The notes below the pieces were generated by a model. The model worked only from the letters and a program-made list of their open reading frames with translations, made no database searches and was not told where the DNA came from. Below are positions 7,359 to 16,967 of a DNA stretch of 64,000 nt, piece by piece. Both the position numbers and the translations under genes were made by a program. This DNA is from an uncultured cyanobacterium (lineage in GTDB: Bacteria; Cyanobacteriota; Cyanobacteriia; PCC-6307; Cyanobiaceae): positions 62,001 to 126,000 of the forward strand of contig CAIOGZ010000077.1 of assembly GCA_903858015.1 (NCBI GenBank). The letters run 5' to 3'. How positions within the stretch are numbered: the stretch's first letter is position 1; each line of letters begins with the position of its first letter.

Positions 7359-9593
7359 ATGGCTTCGTTCCTGCTGGAAATCGGCACCGAGGAGCTGCCC
7401 GCCGATTTCGCAGGCTCCGCCCTGGGTCAACTGGAACAGCTGGTCCGGCGCGACCTTGCCGAGGCCCGCCTGAGCAGCTCCGCCATCCACATCCACGGCA
7501 CCCCACGGCGCCTCGCCCTGCAGCTTGAGGGCCTGCCCCAACGGCAGCCCGACCGCAGCGAAGAGCGCAAGGGGCCACCTGCGCAGCAGGCCTTCCGCGA
7601 TGGCAAGCCCACCGCCGCCGCTGAAGGCTTCGCCCGCCGTTGCGGCATCGCCCCGGCCGAGCTCGAGGTGCGGCATACCGATAAGGGTCCCTTCGTTTTT
7701 GCCCGCACGCTCGAACCAGGCCGTGCCAGCAGCGAGGTGCTGGCGGAGTTGGCTCCCACCTGGATCTGGCGCCTCCAGGGCCGTCGCTTCATGCGCTGGG
7801 GGGATGGTGATAGCCGCTTCAGCCGCCCGATCCGCTGGCTTGTGGCCCTGCTCGATGCGGAGGTGGTGCCATTCGAGCTGGCCGATTGTGATCCGCCCGT
7901 CCGCAGTGATCGCTTCAGCCGCGGTCACCGCCTACGGCCACAGCCGCTGCCGATCCCAAGCGCCGGGGCCTACACCGCCACCCTGGCCCAAGCCGATGTG
8001 CAGGTGGAGCGAAGCGCCCGCGCTGCCACCATCCGCGCCGATCTCCAAGCAGCAGCAGCCGCCGCCGCCGCCCGGGCCGATCTGCCCGACAGCCTGTTCG
8101 AAGAACTCGTGGATTTGGTCGAATCCCCCCGCCTGATTGAAGGCGCGATCGAAGAACGGTTTCTGGCCCTGCCGCCCGAGGTGCTCAGCACCGTGATGCG
8201 ATCCCACCAGCGCTACGTCCCCCTGCTGCATCAAGACGCGCCCAACGATCCCCTCGCCCTTGGGGCGAAAGGCCAGTTGCTGCCGCGCTTTCTCTGCATC
8301 AGCAATGGACGCGCCGAGGCCGCCGCCACGATCCAGCGCGGCAACGAGCGGGTGCTGCGGGCCCGCCTGGCCGATGCGGAATTCTTCCTGGCCGCCGACC
8401 GCGCCACCGCCAGCATCGACCGCCGCGACCAGCTGGCCCGGGTCACCTTTGCCGAGGGCCTGGGCAGCCTCCGCGATCGGGTCGAACGGCTGGAGTGGTG
8501 CACCGATGTGCTGCTTGAGCAGCTCAACCCATGGCCATCGACAACGTCCAGCGAGTTGCACAACCACGCCCGCCGCGCCAGCCACCTTTGCAAGCACGAT
8601 CTGGTCAGCCAGATGGTGGGCGAGTTCCCCGAGCTGCAGGGAATCATGGGCGCGAAGTACCTGCTGGCCGAAGGCGAACCCCGCGAGGTGGCCCTGGCCG
8701 TGCTGGAGCACTACCTGCCACGAGGGGCAGGCGATGCCCTGCCCAGCAGCGAGGCCGGCGCAGTTGTCGCCCTGGCCGAGCGGCTTGAACTGTTGCTCAG
8801 CATTTACGCAAAAGGCGAGCGACCAACCGGCTCCTCCGATCCCTACGCCCTGCGCCGCGCCGGCAACGGCCTGCTCCAGATCCTCTGGGATCGGCGCTGG
8901 AGCCTGGATCTGGTGGCCCTACTGAATCGCTGCTGCGGCCACTGGGCGGCACTGTTTCCTGACTTTGCGATCACTAGCCCTGCCCTGGCAAACGAACTGG
9001 CCGAATTCCTGCGTCAACGGCTGGTGAGTTTGCTGGAGGAGGATTTCCCGGACGATGGGGACATCGTGCAAGCGGTAGCTGGTGAGGGGTTGCACCTTGA
9101 GCGGGTGTTGGCCGATCCCTATGACGCCCGGCGCCGCGCCTTACTGCTGGTGGACCTCAGTCTTGAAGGCAAGTTGGCGGCAGTGCAGGCCGTGGTCCAG
9201 CGGGCTTCGCGACTCGCCGAGAAAGGCACTCTGCCTGAATCGGTGTACAGCCCGGAGGGGGTGGTGGATGCGGCCCTGTTCGAAAAAAACAGTGAGGCCG
9301 AGATGCTCCAGGCAGTGCAGGCACTAGCACCGTTCGCCACCGGCACCGATCCAAACCGCTACTCCCAGCTGGCCAACGGCTTGGCTGCGAATGCCCCTAC
9401 CCTGGATCTTTTCTTTGACGGCTCCGACAGCGTGCTGGTGATGGCCGCCGACCCGGCTGTACGGGCCAACCGCCTCAATCTGTTGGCAGTGCTGCGCAAC
9501 CAGGCCTCGGTATTAGCCGATTTCACCCGTTTGAGGAGCAGAGAATACTCCTCCCCAGAGAAGTCAAAGAAATTGAAAGATTTGCAGGAATAA
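7359..9593 (+). CDS. glyS: Glycine-tRNA ligase beta subunit
   Basis: The protein has 744 residues. The start ATG at 7359 was chosen because the family begins at MASFLLEIGTEELPADF; the frame is open upstream but that part has no family character. GlyS is the tRNA-binding partner of GlyQ in the bacterial alpha2-beta2 glycyl-tRNA synthetase. Signatures include the N-terminal EIGTEELPA, then TPRRLALQLEGL, then RFMRWGDGD, FSRPIRWLVAL and the SSDPYALRRAGNGLLQIL segment typical of the C-terminal half. The alpha subunit is not in this window, as is common in cyanobacteria. The first codons lie about 130 bp from the divergent sir start. Confidence 0.95.
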   Translation: MASFLLEIGTEELPADFAGSALGQLEQLVRRDLAEARLSSSAIHIHGTPRRLALQLEGLPQRQPDRSEERKGPPAQQAFRDGKPTAAAEGFARRCGIAPAELEVRHTDKGPFVFARTLEPGRASSEVLAELAPTWIWRLQGRRFMRWGDGDSRFSRPIRWLVALLDAEVVPFELADCDPPVRSDRFSRGHRLRPQPLPIPSAGAYTATLAQADVQVERSARAATIRADLQAAAAAAAARADLPDSLFEELVDLVESPRLIEGAIEERFLALPPEVLSTVMRSHQRYVPLLHQDAPNDPLALGAKGQLLPRFLCISNGRAEAAATIQRGNERVLRARLADAEFFLAADRATASIDRRDQLARVTFAEGLGSLRDRVERLEWCTDVLLEQLNPWPSTTSSELHNHARRASHLCKHDLVSQMVGEFPELQGIMGAKYLLAEGEPREVALAVLEHYLPRGAGDALPSSEAGAVVALAERLELLLSIYAKGERPTGSSDPYALRRAGNGLLQILWDRRWSLDLVALLNRCCGHWAALFPDFAITSPALANELAEFLRQRLVSLLEEDFPDDGDIVQAVAGEGLHLERVLADPYDARRRALLLVDLSLEGKLAAVQAVVQRASRLAEKGTLPESVYSPEGVVDAALFEKNSEAEMLQAVQALAPFATGTDPNRYSQLANGLAANAPTLDLFFDGSDSVLVMAADPAVRANRLNLLAVLRNQASVLADFTRLRSREYSSPEKSKKLKDLQE

Positions 9594-9699
9594 CTCAAAC
9601 AATAAACTTGAATCTCCCCATCGCTGCGCTCTCGCGCCCCCATCCCACCAGCAGCACTCGTTGTTTGCCGCAGCCCCCATCGTCTCCTAGGCTGAACCG

Positions 9700-10689
9700 A
9701 TGCCGATCGTGAGCGTCAGCGGTCTCTCCCGCTCCTTCCGGGTGGCCGAGAAAGCACCAGGCTTGGCGGGTACCCTCCGCCACTTCGTGCGCCGCAAGGT
9801 CCGAACCGTGGTGGCCGTACGAGATCTGAATTTCACGATCGAAGCCGGCGAAATGGTCGGTTTTCTGGGCCCCAACGGCGCCGGTAAAACCACCACGCTA
9901 AAAATGCTGAGTGGCCTGATGCATCCCAGCAGCGGGCATGTAGAGGTGGCTGGCCATTGCCCCTCGCGCCGCGAGGCCGCTTTTCTGCGCCAGATCACCC
10001 TGGTGATGGGCCAAAAGCAGCAGCTGATCTGGGATTTACCACCGCTCGATTCGCTAAGGGTGAATGCGGCCGTCTACGGACTCGACGACATCGAAGCCAA
10101 ACGCCGCATCGGCGAGCTGGCCGAGATGCTCCAACTGGGGGAAGAGCTGCAGCGGCCGGTGCGCAAGCTATCGCTTGGCCAGCGGATGAAGGCCGAGTTG
10201 CTCGCTGCCCTGCTGCACCAGCCAACGGTGCTGTTCCTCGATGAGCCCACCCTCGGCCTCGACGTCAACGCCCAGGCCGCCGTGCGCCTTTTTCTGGCCG
10301 ATTACAACCGACGCCATGGCGCCACGGTGCTGCTCACCAGCCATTACATGGGGGACATCACCGCCCTGTGTCCGCGGGTACTGCTGATCCATGGTGGCTC
10401 GCTGTTCCACGATGGCAGTCTCGAGCAGCTCAGCCAGCAGTTGGCGCCCCGGCGTGAAGTGCGATTGGAACTGGCCGAATCCCTACCGCCAGCCAGGTTC
10501 AGCAGCTACGGCGAGCTGGAATCCTGCAGCGGTCGCGATGTGCGCCTCTTAGTGGAGCGCGAGCGACTGACGGCCGTGGTCGGCCGGCTGCTTGCCGATC
10601 TGCCGGTGCTGGATCTGGAGGTGCGCGAACCACCGATTGAAGACACAATCGGGCGCCTCTTCCGCCAAGGAGGCAGCGATCCGCCATGA
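9700..10689 (+). CDS. ABC-2 type exporter, ATP-binding subunit
   Basis: The protein has 329 residues. Walker A is GPNGAGKT (57-64), the signature is LSLGQ (157-161, a G for the usual second S), Walker B with DEPT is at 178-184, and a switch histidine follows in LLTSHYM. An N-terminal ~35-residue extension (FRVAEKAPGLAGTLRHFVRR) and a ~70-residue C-terminal domain are typical of the DrrA/ABC-2 type that works with paired permeases. It overlaps the next gene by 4 bp (ATGA), so the three genes form one translationally coupled operon. The exported substrate is unknown; drug, lipid and polysaccharide are all seen in this family. Confidence 0.9.
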   Translation: MPIVSVSGLSRSFRVAEKAPGLAGTLRHFVRRKVRTVVAVRDLNFTIEAGEMVGFLGPNGAGKTTTLKMLSGLMHPSSGHVEVAGHCPSRREAAFLRQITLVMGQKQQLIWDLPPLDSLRVNAAVYGLDDIEAKRRIGELAEMLQLGEELQRPVRKLSLGQRMKAELLAALLHQPTVLFLDEPTLGLDVNAQAAVRLFLADYNRRHGATVLLTSHYMGDITALCPRVLLIHGGSLFHDGSLEQLSQQLAPRREVRLELAESLPPARFSSYGELESCSGRDVRLLVERERLTAVVGRLLADLPVLDLEVREPPIEDTIGRLFRQGGSDPP

Positions 10690-11561
10690 CATCCGATCGA
10701 TCGAATCCTCGGCGTCAAGCCGGCCCAGCCCAAAGCAGGTTGGCCAAAGCAGTCAGGCGCAGGGCCGCCAGCTTGCGTTCGGTCCTGCGCATCGCCCGCG
10801 CCTTGTTCAGCAGTCAGTACGCCCTGATGCTGGAGTATCGCGCCGAGATTGTGCTTTGGGCCCTGTCGGGGCTCCTGCCCTTGCTGATGTTCTCGCTCTG
10901 GAGTAATGCACCGGCCGGTGCCGCATCCGGCCTTAGCCCCCAGGCATTCGCGCGCTACTTCCTAGCGGCCTTCGTGGTGCGTCAGTTCACAATTGTTTGG
11001 GTGGTGTACGCCTTCGAGGAAGACAACCTGCTCGGCCGGCTGTCTCCTTACCTACTTCAGCCCCTACCATTGGTGTGGCGCTATGTGGCCGCCCACCTGG
11101 CCGATCAAGCAACCCGGCTACCGATCGTGACCATCATGGTGGCCCTGTTCTTCCTGTTCGTACCCAGCGCCATCTGGATACCCTCCCTTGGTCAGTTCCT
11201 CTTGGCAATTTTTGCTCTTCAGCTGGGTTTTTGGCTCAACTTCCTGCTGCATTACGCGATTACCTTGCTCTGCTTCTGGAGTGAACGGGCCAGAGCCCTC
11301 GAAAAACTTCTCTACATGCCTTACCTGTTTTTATCCGGCCTGCTCGCCCCCCTAGATCTCTATCCAGCTTCGCTACGGGCCTTCGCGCTCCACACCCCCT
11401 TTGCTGCGATGCTCTACTTGCCTGCCCAACTGCTATCCGGAGGCCCAGTTGATCTGATCGCCGGTTTGCTCAATGCCGTGAGCTGGTTATTCCTACTCGT
11501 GCCTCTCAACCTATGGCTGTGGCGTGCCGGGGTGCGGCGCTACGCCGCGCTGGGAGCCTGA
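10686..11561 (+). CDS. ABC-2 type exporter, permease subunit 1
   Basis: The protein has 291 residues and starts in the ATGA overlap with the ATPase gene. The first ~45 residues are basic (QSRLAKAVRRRAASLRSVLR). About six hydrophobic segments follow, for example IVLWALSGLLPLLMFSLW, LPIVTIMVALFFLFV and FLLAIFALQLGFWL. The YRAEIVLW amphipathic start and the cytosolic EEDNLLGRLSPYLLQPLP loop are typical of the ABC2_membrane family that pairs with a second permease of the same fold. It forms half of the inner-membrane channel. The stop codon overlaps the next ATG by one base (TGATG). Confidence 0.85.
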   Translation: MTSDRSNPRRQAGPAQSRLAKAVRRRAASLRSVLRIARALFSSQYALMLEYRAEIVLWALSGLLPLLMFSLWSNAPAGAASGLSPQAFARYFLAAFVVRQFTIVWVVYAFEEDNLLGRLSPYLLQPLPLVWRYVAAHLADQATRLPIVTIMVALFFLFVPSAIWIPSLGQFLLAIFALQLGFWLNFLLHYAITLLCFWSERARALEKLLYMPYLFLSGLLAPLDLYPASLRAFALHTPFAAMLYLPAQLLSGGPVDLIAGLLNAVSWLFLLVPLNLWLWRAGVRRYAALGA

Positions 11562-12367
11562 TGGGTACTCCTTCCAGCCTACGTCGACACCTGCGCAGCA
11601 TTGGCAGATTCTGGTCTACTTCCCTGGCGGCAGAGATGGAATACCAGTTCAATCTGGTGATCGAGATCCTGGCGGTAGGCGCCACCTTGGCCGGAAGCCT
11701 GTTCACCCTTTCGCTTTTTTTTGGCCATGGTCAACAGCTAGGGGGCTGGAGCTGGGATGCAGCCCTGGTGGTGTTGGGCATGCACACCTTCCTAGAAGGA
11801 TTCGCCAGCACCCTGCTGCGACCGAACCTGGGCAACCTGGTCAAGCAAGTGCAAAATGGTAGCCTCGATTTTGTGCTACTTAAGCCAATTGATAGCCAGT
11901 TGTGGTTATCACTTCGAACAATCTCCCCATGGGGCCTGCCCGAAATTGGGGTGGGTTTGGGCCTTGTACTGGTAGGCCTGGCTCGCTCGGGTGCCCATCC
12001 AGGTCTAACCACTTGGATCGTTGCCTCAGCAATGCTACTGAGTGCCGTTACCATCCTATATAGCCTTTGGTTCGTGCTAGCGGCCACCAGCATTTGGTTC
12101 GTTAAGGTTTGGAATGCCACGGAGGTATTGCGCAGTCTGCTGGCAGCGGGCCGTTATCCGGTCAGCGCCTATCCGCCGGTACTTCGATTCTTGTTCACTA
12201 CCCTGCTACCGGTCGCTTTCCTTACCACTGTACCGGCGCAAGCGCTCCTGGGCCTGGCCCCAGGCCGAATGGTTTTGCTCAGTGGGGCGATTGCAGCCAT
12301 CTGCTTGGTTGGCTCGCGTGCCCTTTGGCTCCAGGCACTTCGACACTACACGTCCGCTTCGAGCTGA
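11561..12367 (+). CDS. ABC-2 type exporter, permease subunit 2
   Basis: The protein has 268 residues and starts at ATG 11561, inside the TGATG junction with the preceding gene. It shows the same plan as its neighbour: a short basic N-terminus (SSLRRHLRSIGRFW), YQFNLVIEILAV entering the first membrane segment, and about six segments in total. The cytosolic loop GSLDFVLLKPIDSQLW corresponds to the LxxPL(P/D) loop of the first permease and of the ABC2_membrane_6 family. Together with the ATPase it forms a heterodimeric ABC-2 exporter. The last membrane segments are intact, so the protein looks functional. No terminator was seen immediately after it. Confidence 0.85.
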   Translation: MGTPSSLRRHLRSIGRFWSTSLAAEMEYQFNLVIEILAVGATLAGSLFTLSLFFGHGQQLGGWSWDAALVVLGMHTFLEGFASTLLRPNLGNLVKQVQNGSLDFVLLKPIDSQLWLSLRTISPWGLPEIGVGLGLVLVGLARSGAHPGLTTWIVASAMLLSAVTILYSLWFVLAATSIWFVKVWNATEVLRSLLAAGRYPVSAYPPVLRFLFTTLLPVAFLTTVPAQALLGLAPGRMVLLSGAIAAICLVGSRALWLQALRHYTSASS

Positions 12368-12447
12368 AGGATTGACCCGAACTGGATCAAGCCAACTCGA
12401 GCGTACTTAGTCCAGCTAGTTCGAGCTGAACTGTTCAAAACAGATAG

Positions 12448-12591
12448 CTACTCGCGGGGCCCGGGGTCGTGGGGATGAGTGAGATAGGAGGTAAAGGCAT
12501 CAGAGTGGGCGATCCGATCTAAAGCCTTAATCCAGGGTGTGGATCGAGGCTCTAGAAGATGATCCTGATGATGAGCTAGAGGATGTCGCGC
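12448..12591 (-). other. Protein-like read-through frame directly after chlP
   Basis: The chlP reading frame continues past its TAA (12592-12594) for 47 more codons of ordinary composition to TAG 12448-12450. It includes PRSTPWIKALDRIAHSDAFT and SYLTHPHDPGPRE. No ATG, GTG or TTG lies within it. Either chlP once had a longer tail that a stop codon now removes, or this is a decayed gene that happens to share the frame. The chlP product already carries a C-terminal extension without family character just before this stop, which favours the first reading. Confidence 0.3.
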
Positions 12592-14013
12592 TTATGACTT
12601 GCTTGCCATCACGGGTTCACGGCTGTCATTAGTTTCGCCCTTGGCCTGCGAGGTAGCTGCCGCCGGGGAGCCGACGTTGGCGCCTGGGTCCGGATCGGCA
12701 CGTTTGACCCGGATGCCCCCCTTGATCGCGCTCACTGCCTCCATCGCCTGTACCTCTGCTTCGCTGCGCACCGCACTCGGGACTGGCCTGTAGCCAGAAG
12801 GAGCCAGGGCTTGGCCACGAAGCACGGCGCCGATCGTGAGCAAGGTGAGCTTGAGCTGCTGCCAGGGGTTCATCATGACGACCCGCTTGTAAAGGTAGCT
12901 GTCGAAGGTGAGCCGCTGCACATCCTTGTCATCGCACATCTCCACGAAGGCCTCGCGGGCAGCATCATTGCTATAGAAAATATTCTGAAGGATTTCAAGA
13001 ACCTTGTAGGTTGGGCCGTACTTTTTATCCCATTTTTTGATATAAACTTTTAAGTCTGCCTCCGTGGGGATGCGCTGTCCCCCTTGGCTGGCGGCCACAA
13101 TCTCCTCAGCGCACATGCGGCCACTCTTGGCCGCGAAGTAAATGCCCTCACCGGAGCTCTTGGTTACATAGCCGGCGGCATCACCCACCAGGGCCATGCG
13201 GCCCACCACCCGCCGCGGGCGGGGATGCTCCGGGATTGGGTGGGCCTCCACCTTGATGACTTCGCCTTTGAGAAGGCGCTTACTGGCCCGTTCACGGATG
13301 CCCTGCTGCAAACCCTTAATCAGAGACTGATTTTTTTGCATTGTCCCAGTGCCGACGGCCACGTGGTCATACTTAGGAAAAACCCATGCATAAAAATCTG
13401 GGGAAACGTCGGTCCCTACATACATTTCGGCCAAATCTTCATAATACTTCATCTCTTCTGGTGGCAACTTGATTCTTTCCTGGAATGCAATTGCCACGTT
13501 GTAATCGCCTGCATCCATGGCCTTGGCGACACGACTGTTGGCACCATCGGCACCAATGATCAGATCTACATCTAAGCTTTTGGCTTCCCCCGTTGCTTCG
13601 CCGCTGGAGTAATCGGAGTAGGTAAGTCTGTATGGGCCCTGGCGATTAACGCCGGTATCAATTTTTGTAACAAGACCATTAATCAGGTGTGCGCCGAGCT
13701 CTGCGGCACGGTCGCGGAGATACGCATCCATGACTTCGCGGCGACACATGCCGATATATTCATCCTGCTTTTCAAGGTTGATATCGACCTCCCGATTGGA
13801 GGGCGAGATCATCTTCATGTTGCGAACTTTGCGGTCGATGATCGACTCAGGTAGCTCGAATTCAGCAACCATGCAGAGCGGGATCGCGCCGCCGCAGGGC
13901 TTGGCATTATCCAGTTTCCTTTCGAACAGCCAGGTTTCGATCCCTGCCTTGGCAAGCACCTCAGCAGCACAGGATCCGCTCGGACCTCCCCCGACAACCG
14001 CGACGCGCAACAT
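12592..14013 (-). CDS. chlP: Geranylgeranyl diphosphate / geranylgeranyl-bacteriochlorophyll reductase
   Basis: The protein has 473 residues from ATG 14011-14013. ChlP reduces the geranylgeranyl group to phytyl for chlorophyll a, phylloquinone and tocopherol synthesis. The FAD-binding Rossmann motif is at the very N-terminus (VAVVGGGPSGSCAAEVLAKA), which fixes the start. Downstream are ERKLDNAKPCGGAIPL, the second FAD motif VDLIIGADGANSRVAKAM, and GDAAGYVTKSSGEGIYFAAK. The last ~35 residues (SPAAATSQAKGETNDS and nearby) form a low-complexity extension after the usual end, and the frame stays open beyond the stop codon (12448-12591). The gene is divergent from the VanY-like gene, with a 113-bp shared upstream region. 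Confidence 0.95.
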   Translation of the reverse strand: MLRVAVVGGGPSGSCAAEVLAKAGIETWLFERKLDNAKPCGGAIPLCMVAEFELPESIIDRKVRNMKMISPSNREVDINLEKQDEYIGMCRREVMDAYLRDRAAELGAHLINGLVTKIDTGVNRQGPYRLTYSDYSSGEATGEAKSLDVDLIIGADGANSRVAKAMDAGDYNVAIAFQERIKLPPEEMKYYEDLAEMYVGTDVSPDFYAWVFPKYDHVAVGTGTMQKNQSLIKGLQQGIRERASKRLLKGEVIKVEAHPIPEHPRPRRVVGRMALVGDAAGYVTKSSGEGIYFAAKSGRMCAEEIVAASQGGQRIPTEADLKVYIKKWDKKYGPTYKVLEILQNIFYSNDAAREAFVEMCDDKDVQRLTFDSYLYKRVVMMNPWQQLKLTLLTIGAVLRGQALAPSGYRPVPSAVRSEAEVQAMEAVSAIKGGIRVKRADPDPGANVGSPAAATSQAKGETNDSREPVMASKS

Positions 14014-14126
14014 CTTGAAACCTGCTCCAGCCAAGGGTTCTCGGCCAGACGCTAACACCGTCAAGCTCGGGTTGGAGTCAAGACGGCAATGGCGCCGTAG
14101 CATGGAGCCTCCATCGGCAAGTTGGC

Positions 14127-14936
14127 GTGTCATCCCCAGCCAGCGGCCGAAAATCGCGTCCTAGCCTTCCTTCCCCAGCATCTGCTAGTCGCCGGGGCAG
14201 TTCGGCCGTCCGTGCCGGCGCTGGCAGCGACATCCCCCTGGCCCGTCGCAGCCGGCCCGTCTCCGCACCACAAGCCAATTGGGCCGTTCGGCTGCGCTCC
14301 ACCCTGCTGGGCGGTCTGCTGGTAGGCCTGCTCGGCGTCGGATTGGCCACCGGCCCCCTGCGACCCTGGCTAACGCCAGCGCCGGTGGCAGGCCTCAACG
14401 CCCGGCTCAGCTCCGATGGCCGCCTGCTGGGGCACCTCCCCTACCCAGAAGCTCCAGCCAGCAGCCTCGCCCTGGTCGCACCCGAGCTGCAACTTCGCCC
14501 TGAGGCGGCCAAGAGTTTCCTGGCAATGCAGCGGGCGGCCGCCGCCAATGGGGTTGATCTCACCGTGATCAGCGCTTTCCGCAGCATTGAGCTGCAACGC
14601 CATCTTTTTTTTGATGTCGGCGCCGAACGCAACCAGTCCCCCCAGTCTCGGGCGAAGGTCAGTGCCCCGCCTGGCTTCTCCGAGCACAGCACCGGTTATG
14701 CGGTCGACGTTGGCGACGGCCACCGCCCTGAAACCAACCTCTCAACCAGTTTTGAAACAAGCCCTGCCTTCGCCTGGCTGGAGGCCAATGCCGCCCGCTA
14801 CCACTTCCAGCTTTCTTTCCCCAAGCACAACCACCAGGGAGTCAGCTACGAACCCTGGCACTGGCGATACGTGGGTTCCACAGAGGCTCTGCAGCAGTTT
14901 GAGCCCGCCCATCGGTTGGCACGCCAGCTCCCTTAA
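14127..14936 (+). CDS. D-alanyl-D-alanine carboxypeptidase (VanY/M15B family), membrane anchored
   Basis: The protein has 269 residues; GTG 14127 is the first in-frame start. A basic, serine/arginine-rich N-terminus leads into one membrane segment (LLGGLLVGLLGVGLA, residues ~61-75). The M15 zinc peptidase domain follows: ISAFRSIELQRHLFF with the substrate-binding Arg, PGFSEHSTGYAVDVGDG (His and Asp ligands), and EPWHWRYVG (Glu and His). These enzymes trim the terminal D-Ala of peptidoglycan stem peptides in the periplasm. The true start could be one of several downstream codons because the first 40 residues are not conserved in the family. It is divergent from chlP. Confidence 0.85.
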   Translation: MSSPASGRKSRPSLPSPASASRRGSSAVRAGAGSDIPLARRSRPVSAPQANWAVRLRSTLLGGLLVGLLGVGLATGPLRPWLTPAPVAGLNARLSSDGRLLGHLPYPEAPASSLALVAPELQLRPEAAKSFLAMQRAAAANGVDLTVISAFRSIELQRHLFFDVGAERNQSPQSRAKVSAPPGFSEHSTGYAVDVGDGHRPETNLSTSFETSPAFAWLEANAARYHFQLSFPKHNHQGVSYEPWHWRYVGSTEALQQFEPAHRLARQLP

Positions 14937-14997
14937 CCAGCCCAGTTCCTGACTGAGCTATTGTGGGCGATCGGATCAGTCTCTGGCACCCCAACAC

Positions 14998-15020
14998 TAG
15001 CCCCATCCCGGATGGGGCTA
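14998..15020. repeat. Inverted repeat between the VanY-like gene and typA
   Basis: TAGCCCCAT and ATGGGGCTA form a perfect 9-bp stem around a CCCGG loop, 62 bp after the VanY-like stop codon. No T-run follows on either strand, so it is not a canonical intrinsic terminator. It could slow transcription or be the 5' UTR structure of typA. Confidence 0.5.
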
Positions 15021-15158
15021 AAACGCCAGCCTTGCAACCATGATCAAACCAGCGACGCATCTCCTCAGATGCTCCCTGGTCCATGGATCCTTGAACACGC
15101 GACGCGGCGTCACCCTTAGACAACGCCACCCTTTCCCATCCCCCAGGACCCAGGCCCC

Positions 15159-16967
15159 ATGAGCGGCGAAGCCAAAGGCGCACAAATTCGCAATATCGCG
15201 ATCATTGCCCACGTTGACCACGGCAAGACCACCTTGGTGGATGCCTTGCTCAACCAGTCCGGCATCTTCCGCGAGGGAGAAGCCGTGCCCACCTGCATTC
15301 TTGATTCCAACGACCTGGAACGGGAGCGTGGTATCACAATTCTTTCAAAAAATACCGCTGTAGATTACAACGGGATTCGCATCAATATTGTCGATACACC
15401 TGGTCACGCCGATTTCGGCGGTGAAGTCGAGCGGGTGCTGGGCATGGTCGATGGCTGTCTGCTGATTGTCGATGCCAACGAAGGCCCGATGCCCCAAACC
15501 CGATTTGTGCTGAAGAAAGCGCTGGAAAAAGGTTTACGGCCAATTGTTTTCGTCAACAAAATTGACCGAGCAAGAGTTGACCCCGAGCAGGCGGTAGATA
15601 AGGTTCTCGATCTGTTCCTAGAGCTAGGCGCCGATGATGACCAATGCGATTTCCCTTACCTGTTTGGTAGCGGCATGGGCGGTTACGCCAAGCCAGACAT
15701 GAAAACAGAGAGCGATACGATGAAACCGCTCTTTGATGCAATCTTGCGCCATGTTCCGCCGCCGGTTGGTGATCCAACCAAGCCGTTGCAGCTGCAGGTT
15801 ACAACCCTCGATTATAGCGATTTTCTCGGACGAATCATGATCGGCCGTATTCATAATGGGACGATTAGAGCGGGTCAGCCGGCGGCACTACTTCGCGATG
15901 ATGGCAGCATCAAGCGCGGCCGCATTTCCAAACTTTTGGGTTTCCAGGGCCTGCAGCGCATTGAGATCGAGCAGGCCAGCGCCGGAGATCTAGTGGCCGT
16001 CGCCGGCTTTGACGAGGTGAATATCGGCGAAACCATCGCCTGTCCTGACCATCCGGAGGCCTTGCCTTTGATCAAGGTGGATGAACCCACCCTGCAAATG
16101 ACGTTTGTTGTTAATGATTCCCCTTTCGCCGGTAAGGAGGGTAAGTTTGTGACAAGCCGGCAGGTGCGTGACCGTCTTCAAAAGGAGCTGCTCACCAACG
16201 TCGCCCTAAGGGTCGAAGACACCGACTCTCCTGACCGCTGGTCGGTATGCGGACGCGGAGAGCTCCACCTGGGCATTTTGATCGAAACAATGCGCCGGGA
16301 GGGCTTCGAGTTCCAGGTGAGTCAACCCCAGGTAATTTTTCGCACCATTGATGGCACTCCAAACGAACCCTATGAAACCCTGGTTCTAGATGTTCCGGAA
16401 GAGTCTGTCGGCACCTGCATTGAAAAGCTTGGTATGCGTAAGGGTGAAATGCAAAACATGGAAAATACGAATGATGGCCGCACGCAACTAGAGTTTGTAG
16501 TCCCCGCTCGCGGTCTAATCGGTTTCCGAGGTGAGTTTATTCGAGCCACCCGGGGCGAAGGTATTATGAGCCACTCTTTCCTTGATTACCGGCCGATGCA
16601 GGGAGACTTCGACAACCGACGCAATGGTGTGTTGATTGCTTTCGAAGAGGGAACAGCAACTTTCTATGCCCTTAAAAATGCTGAAGATCGTGGCCAATTC
16701 TTCATTACCCCTGGCACAAAAGTGTACAAGGGTATGATCATTGGTGAAAACAACAGGCAGCAGGATTTGGAGATTAATGTTTGCAAGGCTAAGCAACTTA
16801 CTAATATGCGCTCGGCCGGAGCCGAAGAACTAGACACTCTTCAAGCCCCCTTGCAGATGACCCTTGAACGCGCCTTGGAATACATCGGCCCTGATGAAAT
16901 GCTAGAGGTGACTCCCGAATCAATTCGGCTTCGCAAGCTGCCCGCCAGAAAAACGGCCAAGCGTTGA
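15159..16967 (+). CDS. typA: Translational GTPase TypA/BipA
   Basis: The protein has 602 residues, the normal length. TypA is an EF-G-like ribosome-binding GTPase involved in stress adaptation and large-subunit assembly. GTPase motifs are clear: G1 AHVDHGKTT (17-25), the switch I segment RERGITIL, G3 [17 protein letters not shown], and G4 NKIDR. The C-terminal half carries the family-specific [20 protein letters not shown] and the domain ending with [16 protein letters not shown]. It starts at ATG 15159 and its stop overlaps the next frame by 4 bases (TTGA). Codon use in this gene is visibly more AT-rich than in flanking genes, typical of a conserved, well-expressed protein. Confidence 0.96.
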   Translation: MSGEAKGAQIRNIAIIAHVDHGKTTLVDALLNQSGIFREGEAVPTCILDSNDLERERGITILSKNTAVDYNGIRINIVDTPGHADFGGEVERVLGMVDGCLLIVDANEGPMPQTRFVLKKALEKGLRPIVFVNKIDRARVDPEQAVDKVLDLFLELGADDDQCDFPYLFGSGMGGYAKPDMKTESDTMKPLFDAILRHVPPPVGDPTKPLQLQVTTLDYSDFLGRIMIGRIHNGTIRAGQPAALLRDDGSIKRGRISKLLGFQGLQRIEIEQASAGDLVAVAGFDEVNIGETIACPDHPEALPLIKVDEPTLQMTFVVNDSPFAGKEGKFVTSRQVRDRLQKELLTNVALRVEDTDSPDRWSVCGRGELHLGILIETMRREGFEFQVSQPQVIFRTIDGTPNEPYETLVLDVPEESVGTCIEKLGMRKGEMQNMENTNDGRTQLEFVVPARGLIGFRGEFIRATRGEGIMSHSFLDYRPMQGDFDNRRNGVLIAFEEGTATFYALKNAEDRGQFFITPGTKVYKGMIIGENNRQQDLEINVCKAKQLTNMRSAGAEELDTLQAPLQMTLERALEYIGPDEMLEVTPESIRLRKLPARKTAKR

